In this document: positions 33,646-42,179 of the stretch, in pieces | Layout of the letters: each line of letters opens with the position of its first letter | How positions within the stretch are numbered: position 1 is the first letter of the stretch | NCBI GenBank assembly: GCA_039933105.1 | Contig: JBDTOT010000019.1 | Span: forward strand, 22,246 to 86,245 | Source of the DNA: FEN-1219 sp039933105 | GTDB taxonomy: Bacteria; Pseudomonadota; Gammaproteobacteria; Steroidobacterales; Rariloculaceae | Length of the DNA stretch: 64,000 nt | Direction of reading: 5' to 3' | Translations under genes and position numbers: made by a program | The notes under the pieces: generated by a model | What the model was told of the DNA's origin: nothing | What the model saw: only the letters and a program-made list of their open reading frames with translations | Databases searched by the model: none

Positions 33646-34159
33646 TCAAATTCCACTAGTCCGGGGCATCGTGTCGCTGTCGACCGACGGCGGCCCGTTT
33701 GTGCTGCTGATTTACGCCTCCGGCGTATTGATGTGGGCGCTGGTCATCGAGCGCTACTGGTACTTCAGCTTCGTGTTGCCGAAGCAGGCAGCGAATCTGC
33801 AAGCCGAGTGGATGGCCAGGAAGGACCGCACTTCCTGGTGCGCCCGGCAGATTCGCACGGCGATGATTTCGCGCCTGAACGGCTCCATGACCACGGGGTT
33901 CCCCGTGCTGCAGGTGCTGGTTCCGATGGCGCCGCTGCTCGGCCTGATCGGGACCGTCTGGGGCATGCTCCAGGTGTTCGACTCGATGGCGCTGCGTGGT
34001 AGCGCCGACGCGCGCAGCATGGCAAGCGGTGTCTCCGCCGCCATGATCTGCACGATGTCGGGGCTGGCCGTCAGTATCACGGGGCTGTACCCGGTTCACT
34101 ACTTCCGTACTAGGGCGACGCGTGAGACGGAGCTCCTGGCGGACAAGTTGAGTTTCTAG
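33638..34159 (+). CDS. exbB: Biopolymer transport protein ExbB
   Basis: 173 residues with three TM helices; the core APLLGLIGTVWGMLQVFDSM followed by ASGVSAAMICTMSGLAVSIT is the MotA/TolQ/ExbB signature. It forms the pentameric stator with ExbD that converts the proton gradient into TonB movement. It overlaps the preceding TtpC-like gene by 8 bp and is followed at 2 bp by the first exbD. Shorter than E. coli ExbB (244) because the N-terminal extension is minimal, as in ExbB2 proteins. Confidence 0.93.
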   Translation: MLDQIPLVRGIVSLSTDGGPFVLLIYASGVLMWALVIERYWYFSFVLPKQAANLQAEWMARKDRTSWCARQIRTAMISRLNGSMTTGFPVLQVLVPMAPLLGLIGTVWGMLQVFDSMALRGSADARSMASGVSAAMICTMSGLAVSITGLYPVHYFRTRATRETELLADKLSF

Positions 34160-34161
34160 CC

Positions 34162-34569
34162 ATGCGAAAAAGACGTCAGGCAGACAGTCACGACTCATCC
34201 ACGGGCATCGACCTCGCGCCGATGCTCGATTTCGTGACCAATCTGTTGATTTTTTTCATCATCACTGCGGTGTTCGTCAAAGAGTCCGGCCTGACGGTCA
34301 ATCGCCCGACGTCGTTCGAGCAGGAAACCAAAGAAGACTCCAAGAGCATCCAGGTCCAGATTCTCGACAATGGGGAGATCTGGATCGACAACCGCGCGGT
34401 CGACTCGCAGGCGGTGCGCGCGAACGTGGAGCGCCTGAGTGCGGTGAACCCGGACAGCGGCGTGCTGATCCTGGCCCAGGACAAGGCTCCGACGGGCGTG
34501 CTCGTCGAGGTGGTTGACCAGGTGCATCTCGGCGGCGTCTACAACATCACGTTCAGCACGACGCAGTAG
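34162..34569 (+). CDS. exbD: Biopolymer transport protein ExbD (copy 1)
   Basis: 135 residues: short basic cytoplasmic N-terminus, one TM helix containing the essential Asp (IDLAPMLDFVTNLLIFFIIT) and a periplasmic ExbD/TolR domain ending in HLGGVYNITFST. The Asp in the helix is the proton-carrying residue of the stator. It follows exbB by 2 bp and is followed by a second exbD 24 bp downstream, so the complex may contain two distinct ExbD chains. Confidence 0.92.
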   Translation: MRKRRQADSHDSSTGIDLAPMLDFVTNLLIFFIITAVFVKESGLTVNRPTSFEQETKEDSKSIQVQILDNGEIWIDNRAVDSQAVRANVERLSAVNPDSGVLILAQDKAPTGVLVEVVDQVHLGGVYNITFSTTQ

Positions 34570-34593
34570 GCGCAGGCGGAAGAGGGAATACTT

Positions 34594-35007
34594 ATGCAGT
34601 CACGACGACATGCGCCTGAAAGCGAAGACACCGGCATAGATCTCGCGCCGATGCTCGACTTCACGGTCAATTTGCTGATCTTCTTCATCATCACGACGTC
34701 GTTCATTAAAGAAGCGGGCGTGACGGTGTTCAAGCCGCCGGCGATCACTGCGGTCAACAAGCCCTCGGGCAATCTGTTGATCGCAGTCCGCGAGAACGGC
34801 GATATCTGGATGGACCGCCGCCACATCGAGTTGCGCGATGTCCGCACGATGATCGAGCGCCTGCACATCGAGCGACCCAAAGACACGGTCGTGATCATTG
34901 CGGACAAGGCGTCGAACGCGGGCGCAGTCGCCAAGGTCATGGACGAAGTGCGCTTGGCCGGAATCACGGACGTGTCGATCGCCGCCAACCCAAGTGGCGG
35001 CGGCTAA
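34594..35007 (+). CDS. exbD: Biopolymer transport protein ExbD (copy 2)
   Basis: 137 residues with the same plan as copy 1: TGIDLAPMLDFTVNLLIFFI with the conserved Asp, then a periplasmic domain containing ENGDIWMDRRHIELRDV. It is clearly paralogous to the upstream gene but diverged in the periplasmic part (ITAVNKPSGNLLIAV). Paired exbD genes are common in this locus type and suggest hetero-oligomeric stators, which is inference. Confidence 0.92.
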   Translation: MQSRRHAPESEDTGIDLAPMLDFTVNLLIFFIITTSFIKEAGVTVFKPPAITAVNKPSGNLLIAVRENGDIWMDRRHIELRDVRTMIERLHIERPKDTVVIIADKASNAGAVAKVMDEVRLAGITDVSIAANPSGGG

Positions 35008-35027
35008 CCGGAACGGAGGACCGAACC

Positions 35028-35630
35028 ATGAATGCCTTGAGAATACCGATTGCTGTGATCGTCGCCGGCGTGCTCACGACGAGCATGTTCTGGATACTGT
35101 GGCGTCTGGTCGGCGCGCAGTTTGATACGGGCCAATTCCAGGAAGCGCAGCGCATCGAGTTCTCGCGCATGCGCAAAGACACCGAAGTGCAGACGAAGCG
35201 CGACCAGAAGATCGAGCGCGAGCGGCCGCCGCCCACTCCGGAAGCGCCGCGCATGGCGTTCAGCGCCGGCGGTCTCGATAACAACGTGGCGCAGCTTGCG
35301 CCTGTGGTCGACGCGCGCGGCGCGATGTCGCGAATGAGCATGACCGCGGGTTCCGACCGCGACGTCATCCCGCTCGTTCGCGTCCCGCCGGATTACCCGG
35401 CGCGCGCTCAGAGTCGTGGTCTCGAGGGCTGGGTGCAGGTTCGGTTCACGATTACGCCGACCGGCACCGTCAAAGACCCCGTCGTCGTCAATGCCGAGCC
35501 GAAGGGAATGTTCGACGACGCTGCCCTAAAGGCCATCGCACGTTGGCGCTATAACCCTCGCGTCGAGGGTGGTGTGGCCACTGAGCGCGTCGGCATCGAA
35601 ACGATCATTCGCTTCCAGCTCGAGAAATAG
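35028..35630 (+). CDS. tonB: TonB family protein
   Basis: 200 residues: an N-terminal TM anchor (IPIAVIVAGVLTTSMFWILW), a charged/proline linker (ERERPPPTPEAP) and a C-terminal TonB domain (VPPDYPARAQSRGLEGWVQV, FDDAALKAIARWRYNPRVEG). The YPxRAxxxGxEGxVxVxF pattern is the classic TonB CTD signature that binds the TonB box of outer-membrane receptors. The linker is short, a feature of TonB2 proteins that need TtpC. No TonB-dependent receptor is encoded in the window. Confidence 0.94.
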   Translation: MNALRIPIAVIVAGVLTTSMFWILWRLVGAQFDTGQFQEAQRIEFSRMRKDTEVQTKRDQKIERERPPPTPEAPRMAFSAGGLDNNVAQLAPVVDARGAMSRMSMTAGSDRDVIPLVRVPPDYPARAQSRGLEGWVQVRFTITPTGTVKDPVVVNAEPKGMFDDAALKAIARWRYNPRVEGGVATERVGIETIIRFQLEK

Positions 35631-35655
35631 CACGTAACAAGGGAGTGGAATAGAC

Positions 35656-36921
35656 ATGTTCAACCAGCGTTACTGCAAGCTTTTGGGCGCCGCGATACTG
35701 CTTGCGGCATTTCAAGTCTCTTGGGCCCAGCAAGCCGCCAAGAAGGAGGACGACGGCAAGACGCCCGCACCGACGATTGACGCGGCGACGGGAAAGGTGC
35801 TGAACGAGGCCATCGAGCTCCTGAATAAGGAGGACTTCAAAGGCGCTTCCGCGAAGATCGACACGCTGAAGCTCGACAAGCTGAGCCCCTACGAGCGCAG
35901 CAAGGTCGAGCAGATCATGTTCAACATCTCCTACTCGCAGGACAAGTACGATGACGCCCGCGGGCACCTGCAGAAGGCTATCGATGCTGGCGGCTTGAAC
36001 GCGCAGGAGATCGAGCAGGCCCGCTACCAGGCGGCGCAGTTGTACATGCAGCAGGAGAAGTGGAAAGAAGGTGCGGCTGCACTCGAAGACTGGTTCAAGA
36101 CCGCCACGAAGCCGAACTCCGCTGCCTACTATCTGTTGGCCGTGGCGTACTACCAGCAAGGCGTCAGCGCGACAGGCAAGGCGGCCACCGATCTATTCGC
36201 GAAGGCCTTGGTGCCCGCGAAGAAAGCCGTCGAGATCATGGAAAAGCCGCAGGAGAGCTGGCTTGCGATGTTGTCGGCGTTGTATCTACAGCGTGAGGAG
36301 TACAAAGACGCGATCCCCGTTCTCCAGCAATTGATAGCGCTTTCGCCATCGAAGAAAACCTACTGGATGCAGCTGTCGTCGATCTACGGCCAGGTCGAGG
36401 ACTATGCGAAGGCGCTCGCCACCATGCAGCTCGCTTACAACGCGGGGCTCGTGACGGAGGACTCCGATTTGCGGCGTCTCGCCGACTTGCTGCTCTTCAA
36501 CGCCGTGCCCTATCGTGGCGCGCAGGTGCTCGAGACGGCCATCGAGAAGAAGGCCGTGAAGCTCGACGAGAAGCTCTACGAGAAGCTCGCGAACTGCTGG
36601 ATCGCAGCCGGTGAGTTCGACAAGGCGACTGGCCCGCTGCAAAAGTCGGCGGAGCTCTCGGCGACTGGCGACGCGTTCGTGCGGCTGGGCGAGCTGCAAG
36701 CGCAGCGCGAGGACTGGGGTGCGTCTGCCTCCGCGCTGCAAAAAGGCATGGAGAAAGGGCAGCTCAAGGATGTGGCCAACGCGCAGCTGATGTTGGGCGT
36801 GGCGTACTACAGTCAGAAAAACTACAAAGACGCCCGGACTTTCTTTGAGCGAGCTTCGCAATCGGCTAAACACAAGCAGATCGCTACGAGCTATCTGCAG
36901 GCCATCAAGGCTCTGACCTAA
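35656..36921 (+). CDS. TPR-repeat exported protein of the TonB operon
   Basis: 421 residues with a signal peptide (GAAILLAAFQVSWAQQ) and many helical repeats (YSQDKYDDARGHLQKAIDAG; YSQKNYKDARTFFERASQSA) resembling TPR/Sel1 units. TPR proteins of this kind routinely close DUF3450-TtpC-ExbB-ExbD-TonB operons; in Vibrio the equivalent is required for TonB2 function. Probably periplasmic and acting as an assembly platform (inference). It is followed 19 bp later by the second DUF3450 gene. Confidence 0.85.
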   Translation: MFNQRYCKLLGAAILLAAFQVSWAQQAAKKEDDGKTPAPTIDAATGKVLNEAIELLNKEDFKGASAKIDTLKLDKLSPYERSKVEQIMFNISYSQDKYDDARGHLQKAIDAGGLNAQEIEQARYQAAQLYMQQEKWKEGAAALEDWFKTATKPNSAAYYLLAVAYYQQGVSATGKAATDLFAKALVPAKKAVEIMEKPQESWLAMLSALYLQREEYKDAIPVLQQLIALSPSKKTYWMQLSSIYGQVEDYAKALATMQLAYNAGLVTEDSDLRRLADLLLFNAVPYRGAQVLETAIEKKAVKLDEKLYEKLANCWIAAGEFDKATGPLQKSAELSATGDAFVRLGELQAQREDWGASASALQKGMEKGQLKDVANAQLMLGVAYYSQKNYKDARTFFERASQSAKHKQIATSYLQAIKALT

Positions 36922-36940
36922 GCGACATTTAGGAATTTGC

Positions 36941-37618
36941 ATGACGCGTATTTCGAAGTACAGGTTCGTTGCCGCCGGTCTATCGGTGGTGGCCATCACG
37001 AGCGGCGCTTTCGCTCAACAGCCGAGCGCTGGCGAGCGCTATGCGCGTACGTTGACCGAGGCGGACATCACGGCGCGGTACAACACGGAGATCGAACAGC
37101 AGTTGCGCTCGCAGCAGACCGATATCACGGCGGTCGAGCAGGAAATCGCCGGCCTCGACGCCACTGCGGCGGCGGTCGAGCCCTTGCTGCAAAAGATGTT
37201 CATGCAGTTCGAAGAGTTTGTTAGGGGCGACGTTCCGTTCTTCGCCACCGAGCGCGCAGCGCGTGTCGAAAAGTTGCGCGACCTCATGGCGCGTGTCGAT
37301 GCGAGCCCGGGCGAGCGATTTCGGCGGCTTGTCGAGGCCTATCAGATCGAGATGGAATACGGCCGTACGATGAGCGCCTACAAAGGCAAGCTCGACGACG
37401 GTCGCGACGCGGACTTCGTGAGACTCGGACGCGTGTCGTTGTTCTATCGTACCGCCGACAACGCCGAGTCCGGTTATTGGGACCAGCAGAAGAAGATGTG
37501 GGTTGCCGATCGGGATTCGGCACGAGCCATCGAGCAGGCGCTCGCCATCGCCAAGGAACAGAAGGCGGCTGATCTCATTGTTGTTCCCGTGCCCGTGCCG
37601 CAAGGAGGCAGGTCGTGA
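36941..37618 (+). CDS. DUF3450 protein (copy 2)
   Basis: 225 residues, about 40 shorter at the N-terminus than copy 1. It has a signal peptide (FVAAGLSVVAITSGAFA), a coiled coil and the same C-terminal block (AYQIEMEYGRTMSAYKGKL, RVSLFYRTADNAESGYWDQQ). It overlaps the downstream TtpC-like gene by four bases, as copy 1 does with its own partner, so the DUF3450/TtpC pair appears to have duplicated as a unit. Confidence 0.88.
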   Translation: MTRISKYRFVAAGLSVVAITSGAFAQQPSAGERYARTLTEADITARYNTEIEQQLRSQQTDITAVEQEIAGLDATAAAVEPLLQKMFMQFEEFVRGDVPFFATERAARVEKLRDLMARVDASPGERFRRLVEAYQIEMEYGRTMSAYKGKLDDGRDADFVRLGRVSLFYRTADNAESGYWDQQKKMWVADRDSARAIEQALAIAKEQKAADLIVVPVPVPQGGRS

Positions 37619-39015
37619 TCAAAGCTCGCACCACATACGCGCACGGGATCACGGTCGCGGTGGCGGCCGCGTCGCTCATCGTGGGCTTCACCGCCCGCGC
37701 TCAGGACGTGAAGCTCACCGACCTGCGAGCGACGACCCAGAAGCTGCGTGACGACGAACGGCGTGCATCGCAAGAACGAATTACGAGATTCCGTGCGGAG
37801 CAGCAGAAAATCGAGCGTCAGGCTCAGGAAGCCGTGCAGCGTAAGACGACCGCTGAGGCGCGCAGCAACTCGCTGGACAAAGCATGGAACGAGAACGAGA
37901 AGCGCATCGCCGAGATTAACAACCTGCTGAAGCAGCGCCAAGGTAACCTCGGCGAGCTGTTCGGCGTCACGCGACAGGTGGCCGGCGACTCGGCGAACGT
38001 GCTCCAAGCATCGATCCTCAGCACGCAGTACGGCACGCCCAAGGAAGGTGAGGAGCGCTCCGAGTTCTTGCGTCGATTGGCCGGCGCCAAGGCCCTGCCG
38101 TCGCTCCCGGAGCTCGATCGTCTGTGGTTCGAACTGATGCGCGAGATGACGGATGCGGGCAAGGTCGTGAAGTACCGCGCTTCCGTGCTCCAACCAGACA
38201 ACACGAGAGTCGACGAAGACGTAATCCGCGTGGGCCCCTTCACCGCCAGCAGCGACGGCAAGTATCTCGGCTATCTGCCGAGCACGAAGTCTTTGGCGGC
38301 GCTGAACGGTGAGCTAGAGGGTGACTTCCCGCAGATCGGCCGCTCGCTGCAAGCCGCGGTCGGTGGCACCGGCTACACCAAGGTCGTCGTCGATCCGGCG
38401 CGCGGCGCGTTGCTCGGGATGTACGTCGAGCGACCGGGCCTCATCCGCCGCATTCAGCAGGGCGAGGCGGTCGCCTATGTGATCGTCGCCGTCGGTATTC
38501 TCGGTGTCGCGGTCGCGTTCTTCCAGGCCATCTATCTCATTGTGACTCGTTTCGCAGTGGTTGCTCAGCTGAAGAATCTCAACAACCCGAGCAAGGGCAA
38601 TCCGCTAGGTCGCGTGCTGCTCTCGTTCCGCGGTGACAGCAATCGTACCGAGAGCGCGGAGCTCGCGGAGCTTCGAATTTCTGAGGCCGTGTTGCGCGAA
38701 GTGCCGAAGCTCGAACGGTTCCAGGCGTTCCTGCGGCTCGCCGTGGCGGCGGGCCCGCTGCTCGGCCTCATCGGCACGGTCATCGGCATGATCATCACGT
38801 TCCGCGCGATCGTCGCCTCTGGTACGAGCGATCCGAAGCTCATGGCAACCGGCATCGGCCAGGCCATGATCAACACGGTCTTGGGTCTCAGCATCGCAAT
38901 CCCGTTGCTGTTCATCAATGCCGGTCTGGCTACACTGTCGCGCTTCGTAACACAAACGCTCGACGAGCAGAGCCAGTCGCTGCTGGCCGAAACGGTTAAG
39001 CAGAAACAAGCCTAG
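37615..39015 (+). CDS. TtpC-like MotA/TolQ/ExbB proton-channel protein (copy 2)
   Basis: 466 residues starting with GTG at 37615, the same length and architecture as copy 1: signal peptide, coiled coil (RFRAEQQKIERQAQEAVQRK), TM (AYVIVAVGILGVAVAFFQAI) and C-terminal ExbB domain (GPLLGLIGTVIGMIITFRAI, GIGQAMINTVLGLSIAIPLL). Sequence is clearly diverged from copy 1, so the duplication is old and both copies look functional. It is not followed by further exbB/exbD genes; a terminator-like hairpin closes the operon at 39020. Confidence 0.88.
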   Translation: MIKARTTYAHGITVAVAAASLIVGFTARAQDVKLTDLRATTQKLRDDERRASQERITRFRAEQQKIERQAQEAVQRKTTAEARSNSLDKAWNENEKRIAEINNLLKQRQGNLGELFGVTRQVAGDSANVLQASILSTQYGTPKEGEERSEFLRRLAGAKALPSLPELDRLWFELMREMTDAGKVVKYRASVLQPDNTRVDEDVIRVGPFTASSDGKYLGYLPSTKSLAALNGELEGDFPQIGRSLQAAVGGTGYTKVVVDPARGALLGMYVERPGLIRRIQQGEAVAYVIVAVGILGVAVAFFQAIYLIVTRFAVVAQLKNLNNPSKGNPLGRVLLSFRGDSNRTESAELAELRISEAVLREVPKLERFQAFLRLAVAAGPLLGLIGTVIGMIITFRAIVASGTSDPKLMATGIGQAMINTVLGLSIAIPLLFINAGLATLSRFVTQTLDEQSQSLLAETVKQKQA

Positions 39016-39019
39016 TTAC

Positions 39020-39058
39020 GAGGGGGTCAGGTTTTTCACAGAACCTGACTCCCTCTTT
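39020..39058 (+). terminator. Terminator-like hairpin closing the TonB operon
   Basis: GAGGGGGTCAGGTT (39020-39033) pairs with AACCTGACTCCCTC (39042-39055) with one G-T wobble; a short TTT follows. The stem is long and stable, the T-run is weak. The same sequence type (GGGGTCAGGTT) is also known from dispersed gammaproteobacterial repeats, so it could instead be a repeat element. Confidence 0.6.
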
Positions 39059-39134
39059 CGAACCGTCTTCCCTTTCAAGCGCTGCTAGGGCGGCGTGCTA
39101 GAGTCGCCGTCACCAGCGGCTCCGACTCCTTCCG

Positions 39135-40103
39135 ATGATCGTAGGCTACGCTCCCGATAACGGTCGACTGCGCGCGGTGCCGGATGCGCTCGCCAGTTTC
39201 GCGACCGTTGTGTGGCTCGACCTTGTAAGCCCAACCGCAGAGGAAGAGGCCGAGGTCGAACAGAGACTCGGCGTCGACATTCCAACGCGCGAGGAAATGC
39301 AGGAGATCGAGATCTCGAGTCGCCTATACGTCGAGGACGACGGGATCTTCATGACCGCGACGCTGCCGGCCCGTACGGACAGCGATGATCTGCAAATGGG
39401 CCCTGTCACGTTCGTACTCGCGCATGGCAAGCTGATCACCGTGCGGTATCACGAGCCCCGGGCGTTCAAGACCTTTCCACAACGCGCCGAGAAGGCCGCG
39501 CTCGGGTGCACGGGCGGCGACGTCGTGCTCGTGAACCTGCTCGAAGCCACGAGCGACCGCATAGCAGACATCCTCGAACGCGCCGAGCACGAGGTCGACG
39601 ACCTGTCTCGCAACATTTTCACGGCGGAGCCCGAGAGCTCCGTGCGGCCCGACCTTCGCAACGTGCTGCAGCGAGTCGGGCGCAAGGGCGATTTGTGCTC
39701 ACACGTTCGCGATAGCCTGCTTTCGCTGCAGCGGCTCGCGGGGTTTCTGGGGCACGTGCTTACGCAACGCAATGTCGACAAGGAGTTGCGCGGCCGCGTG
39801 AAGACGCTGGGGCGCGATGCCGAGTCTCTCGGTGACCATGCCTCGTTCCTGTCACAGAAGATCACGTTCCTGCTCGACGCGACGCTCGGCATGATTGCGA
39901 TCGAGCAGAACAACATCATCAAGATTTTTTCGATCGCGGCAGGCGTCTTTTTGCCGCCGACGTTGATTGCATCGATCTACGGCATGAACTTTCGCGTGAT
40001 GCCCGAGCTGTCCTGGGCTTACGGCTATCCGCTCGCCTGGGTGCTGATGCTCGTGTCCGCTTTGCTGCCGCTGTGGTATTTCAGGCGGCGTGGCTGGCTG
40101 TAG
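39135..40103 (+). CDS. corA: CorA-family magnesium/cobalt transporter
   Basis: 322 residues: a large acidic cytoplasmic domain, a long stalk helix, and two C-terminal TM helices with the family signature YGMNF after the first helix (FSIAAGVFLPPTLIASIYGM). The GMN motif forms the selectivity loop of the pentameric channel. The protein matches CorA in length and layout; whether it carries Mg2+, Co2+, Ni2+ or Zn2+ is not readable. It stands alone and converges with apbE 4 bp downstream. Confidence 0.92.
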   Translation: MIVGYAPDNGRLRAVPDALASFATVVWLDLVSPTAEEEAEVEQRLGVDIPTREEMQEIEISSRLYVEDDGIFMTATLPARTDSDDLQMGPVTFVLAHGKLITVRYHEPRAFKTFPQRAEKAALGCTGGDVVLVNLLEATSDRIADILERAEHEVDDLSRNIFTAEPESSVRPDLRNVLQRVGRKGDLCSHVRDSLLSLQRLAGFLGHVLTQRNVDKELRGRVKTLGRDAESLGDHASFLSQKITFLLDATLGMIAIEQNNIIKIFSIAAGVFLPPTLIASIYGMNFRVMPELSWAYGYPLAWVLMLVSALLPLWYFRRRGWL

Positions 40104-40107
40104 CGCG

Positions 40108-41127
40108 TTAGTCCATCAGCCCTGGCCAATCGGCACCGATGGCAGGGCTACGGCGCTGCTCCACCGAGTCGGTACCCGTGCGAACGGCGAATAGCGCGGC
40201 AACGTGTTCGTGCTCCGCCGCGTCGGCCGCAGCTTCCGGGCCGAGACACAGCAGCGCGGTTCCCCATGCGCCCGCTCTCGCGCCGTCGTGCGCTATCACG
40301 GTGACCTCGACCAGTGCGTGGTCCACGGGGGCGCCGGTCCGTGGGTCGATGATATGGCCGTAGCGCTTGCCCTCAACGTCGAAATAGTGGCGATACGTCC
40401 CACTCGTCATGACTGCGGTCCCAGGCTCGGCCGGTAATCGCAGCGCGCGTCCGGCGCCGCCTGCGGGATCCTCCACACCCACTCGCCACGCCTGCCCGCG
40501 GGGTTTCGTGCCCCGCGCGAAGATTTCCCCGCCGATCTCGGCGAGGTAGTGGTCGATTCCGTAGCCCTCGAGCACACGCCCCAAGCGTTCCGCGCTGTAC
40601 CCCTGGCCGATGCTCGACATGTCGATCGCGAGGTCGGGCACCGTCTTGCGCACGTGCTCGGCATCCAGGATCTCGAGATTGTCGAGGCCTACGCTCGCGA
40701 GTACCTGCGCAACGGCAGCGGCGTCAGGAACGCTCGGTGTGTCGCCGTCGAAGCCCCAGAGGTGCACGAGCGGACGCACCGTGGGATCGAAGCAGCCGTG
40801 ACTCGCGCCGTGGATTTCCTTCGCCAGCTTCAGCAGCGTTACGAGCTCCGCGGGCACCGCTAAAGGCTCCACCGTATGCGCCGCATTGAACTGCTCGAGC
40901 GTGGAGTCTGCGCGGTAGTTCGATAGCAACGCATCGAGACGGTCGAGCTCGGCGGCGGCCGCGCGCTGGACGTCGTCGACATCGGTGGGCCCGCCGCTCC
41001 ATTGCAGCGAGTACGTGGTGCCTTGGGCAAGGCCGGCGGCGGTGTGCAACGGCGCGTGGCCTGGCGTACACGCAACCAGCAAGGTGAGGCCTGCGCACGC
41101 GATGCGCGGAAACGATGGCAGAGTCAT
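40108..41127 (-). CDS. apbE: FAD:protein FMN transferase ApbE
   Basis: 339 residues with a lipoprotein-type leader (CAGLTLLVAC). The ApbE fold is recognised from TYSLQWSGG, DALLSNYRADSTLEQFNA, CFDPTVRPLVHLWGF, DMSSIGQGYSAERLG, LAEIGGEIFARGTKPRG and YGHIIDPRTGAPVDHALVEV. ApbE attaches FMN covalently to Thr/Ser of partner flavoproteins in the periplasm. It is divergent from a PepSY-TM gene 106 bp away, a frequent companion and possible flavinylated or iron/electron-transfer partner. Confidence 0.93.
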   Translation of the reverse strand: MTLPSFPRIACAGLTLLVACTPGHAPLHTAAGLAQGTTYSLQWSGGPTDVDDVQRAAAAELDRLDALLSNYRADSTLEQFNAAHTVEPLAVPAELVTLLKLAKEIHGASHGCFDPTVRPLVHLWGFDGDTPSVPDAAAVAQVLASVGLDNLEILDAEHVRKTVPDLAIDMSSIGQGYSAERLGRVLEGYGIDHYLAEIGGEIFARGTKPRGQAWRVGVEDPAGGAGRALRLPAEPGTAVMTSGTYRHYFDVEGKRYGHIIDPRTGAPVDHALVEVTVIAHDGARAGAWGTALLCLGPEAAADAAEHEHVAALFAVRTGTDSVEQRRSPAIGADWPGLMD

Positions 41128-41233
41128 GACGCATCATGGGTGACCCACGCCCCCGCGGCAATCGTGGCTCGTCTGCCCACGGGCGGATATAGTCGCGGGC
41201 GGGGAGCGGGCCGGACGAGGGCAGGGGAACAGC

Positions 41234-42118
41234 TTGTCGCACACAGGGGCATCGGCGGCGCCGCGGCGCGTGCGACGACTGTTGGCGCGCGTGCACATGT
41301 GGGTTGCGCTCGCGCTTGGCTTGTACATCGTCATGCTCAGCGTCAGCGGCAGCATCGCTGTGTTCCGACGCGAAGCAAACCTCTGGTTCGTGCCGCGCGA
41401 GGTGCCTTCGACGGTCGGCGTGCGCCTCACGGGCGACGACCTTCAGGCCGCGGCGCGCAAGTTTTACGGTGACGGCGCGGTCGTCGCTGTGCGCGAGTCG
41501 CGGCGGCCCGAGCGCCCCGCGTCGGTTTTGCTCGAGCGCAACGGCAAACGTTTGGATCGGTTGTTCGATCCGTACACGCTGACGGATCTTGGCGACAGTT
41601 ATCCACCCGTGTTGCAAGCGATGGAGTGGCTCGTCGATCTGCACGACAACTTGCTCGCGGGCCCTGACGGCCGCACCGTGAACGGCGTCGGCGGCATGCT
41701 CGTGATATTCCTGATCGTGACCGGGCTCATCATCTGGTGGCCGGGTAAACGAAGAGCGTGGCGAAGTCTCAAGGTCGGTAAACCGCAAGCTTCGCGGCGG
41801 TTTGCCTTTCAGCTGCACAACGCGATCGGCGTGTGGTCGTTCATCATGCTGCTGATGTGGGCGCTGACTGCGGTGTATTTTGGTTTCCCGGAGTGGTACG
41901 AGAGCGCAGTCGACCACTTCGACGCGAACAAGACAGACGCCGTGCGTCCCGGAGAAGGCGTTCTCCTATTCCTGATCAAGATGCACTTCGGCCGCTTCGG
42001 CCCGCTGTGGGTGAGATTCCTGTGGGCTGCACTTGGGCTTTTGCCAGTCGTGCTGTTCGTGACCGGCTTCGTGCTGTGGTGGACGCGCGTGGTGCGCAAG
42101 CGCATCGCCGGCGACTGA
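41234..42118 (+). CDS. PepSY-associated TM (PepSY_TM) protein
   Basis: 294 residues from a TTG at 41234 with AGGGGA about 6 nt upstream. TM1 (MWVALALGLYIVMLSVSGSI) is followed by a periplasmic PepSY-like region, TM2 (GMLVIFLIVTGLIIWWPGKR), TM3 (GVWSFIMLLMWALTAVYFGF) and TM4 (AALGLLPVVLFVTGFVLWWT). The H-x-W helix followed by SVSGSIAVFR is the PepSY_TM hallmark. These proteins often act as membrane oxidoreductases in siderophore/iron or flavin systems; the neighbouring apbE supports a redox role. Not proven. Confidence 0.88.
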   Translation: MSHTGASAAPRRVRRLLARVHMWVALALGLYIVMLSVSGSIAVFRREANLWFVPREVPSTVGVRLTGDDLQAAARKFYGDGAVVAVRESRRPERPASVLLERNGKRLDRLFDPYTLTDLGDSYPPVLQAMEWLVDLHDNLLAGPDGRTVNGVGGMLVIFLIVTGLIIWWPGKRRAWRSLKVGKPQASRRFAFQLHNAIGVWSFIMLLMWALTAVYFGFPEWYESAVDHFDANKTDAVRPGEGVLLFLIKMHFGRFGPLWVRFLWAALGLLPVVLFVTGFVLWWTRVVRKRIAGD

Positions 42119-42179
42119 TCCCGCCGCGGTAACTTTGGTCGGGGCGGCGTGTGGTCGGAAGAACATCAGCCGGACAACG

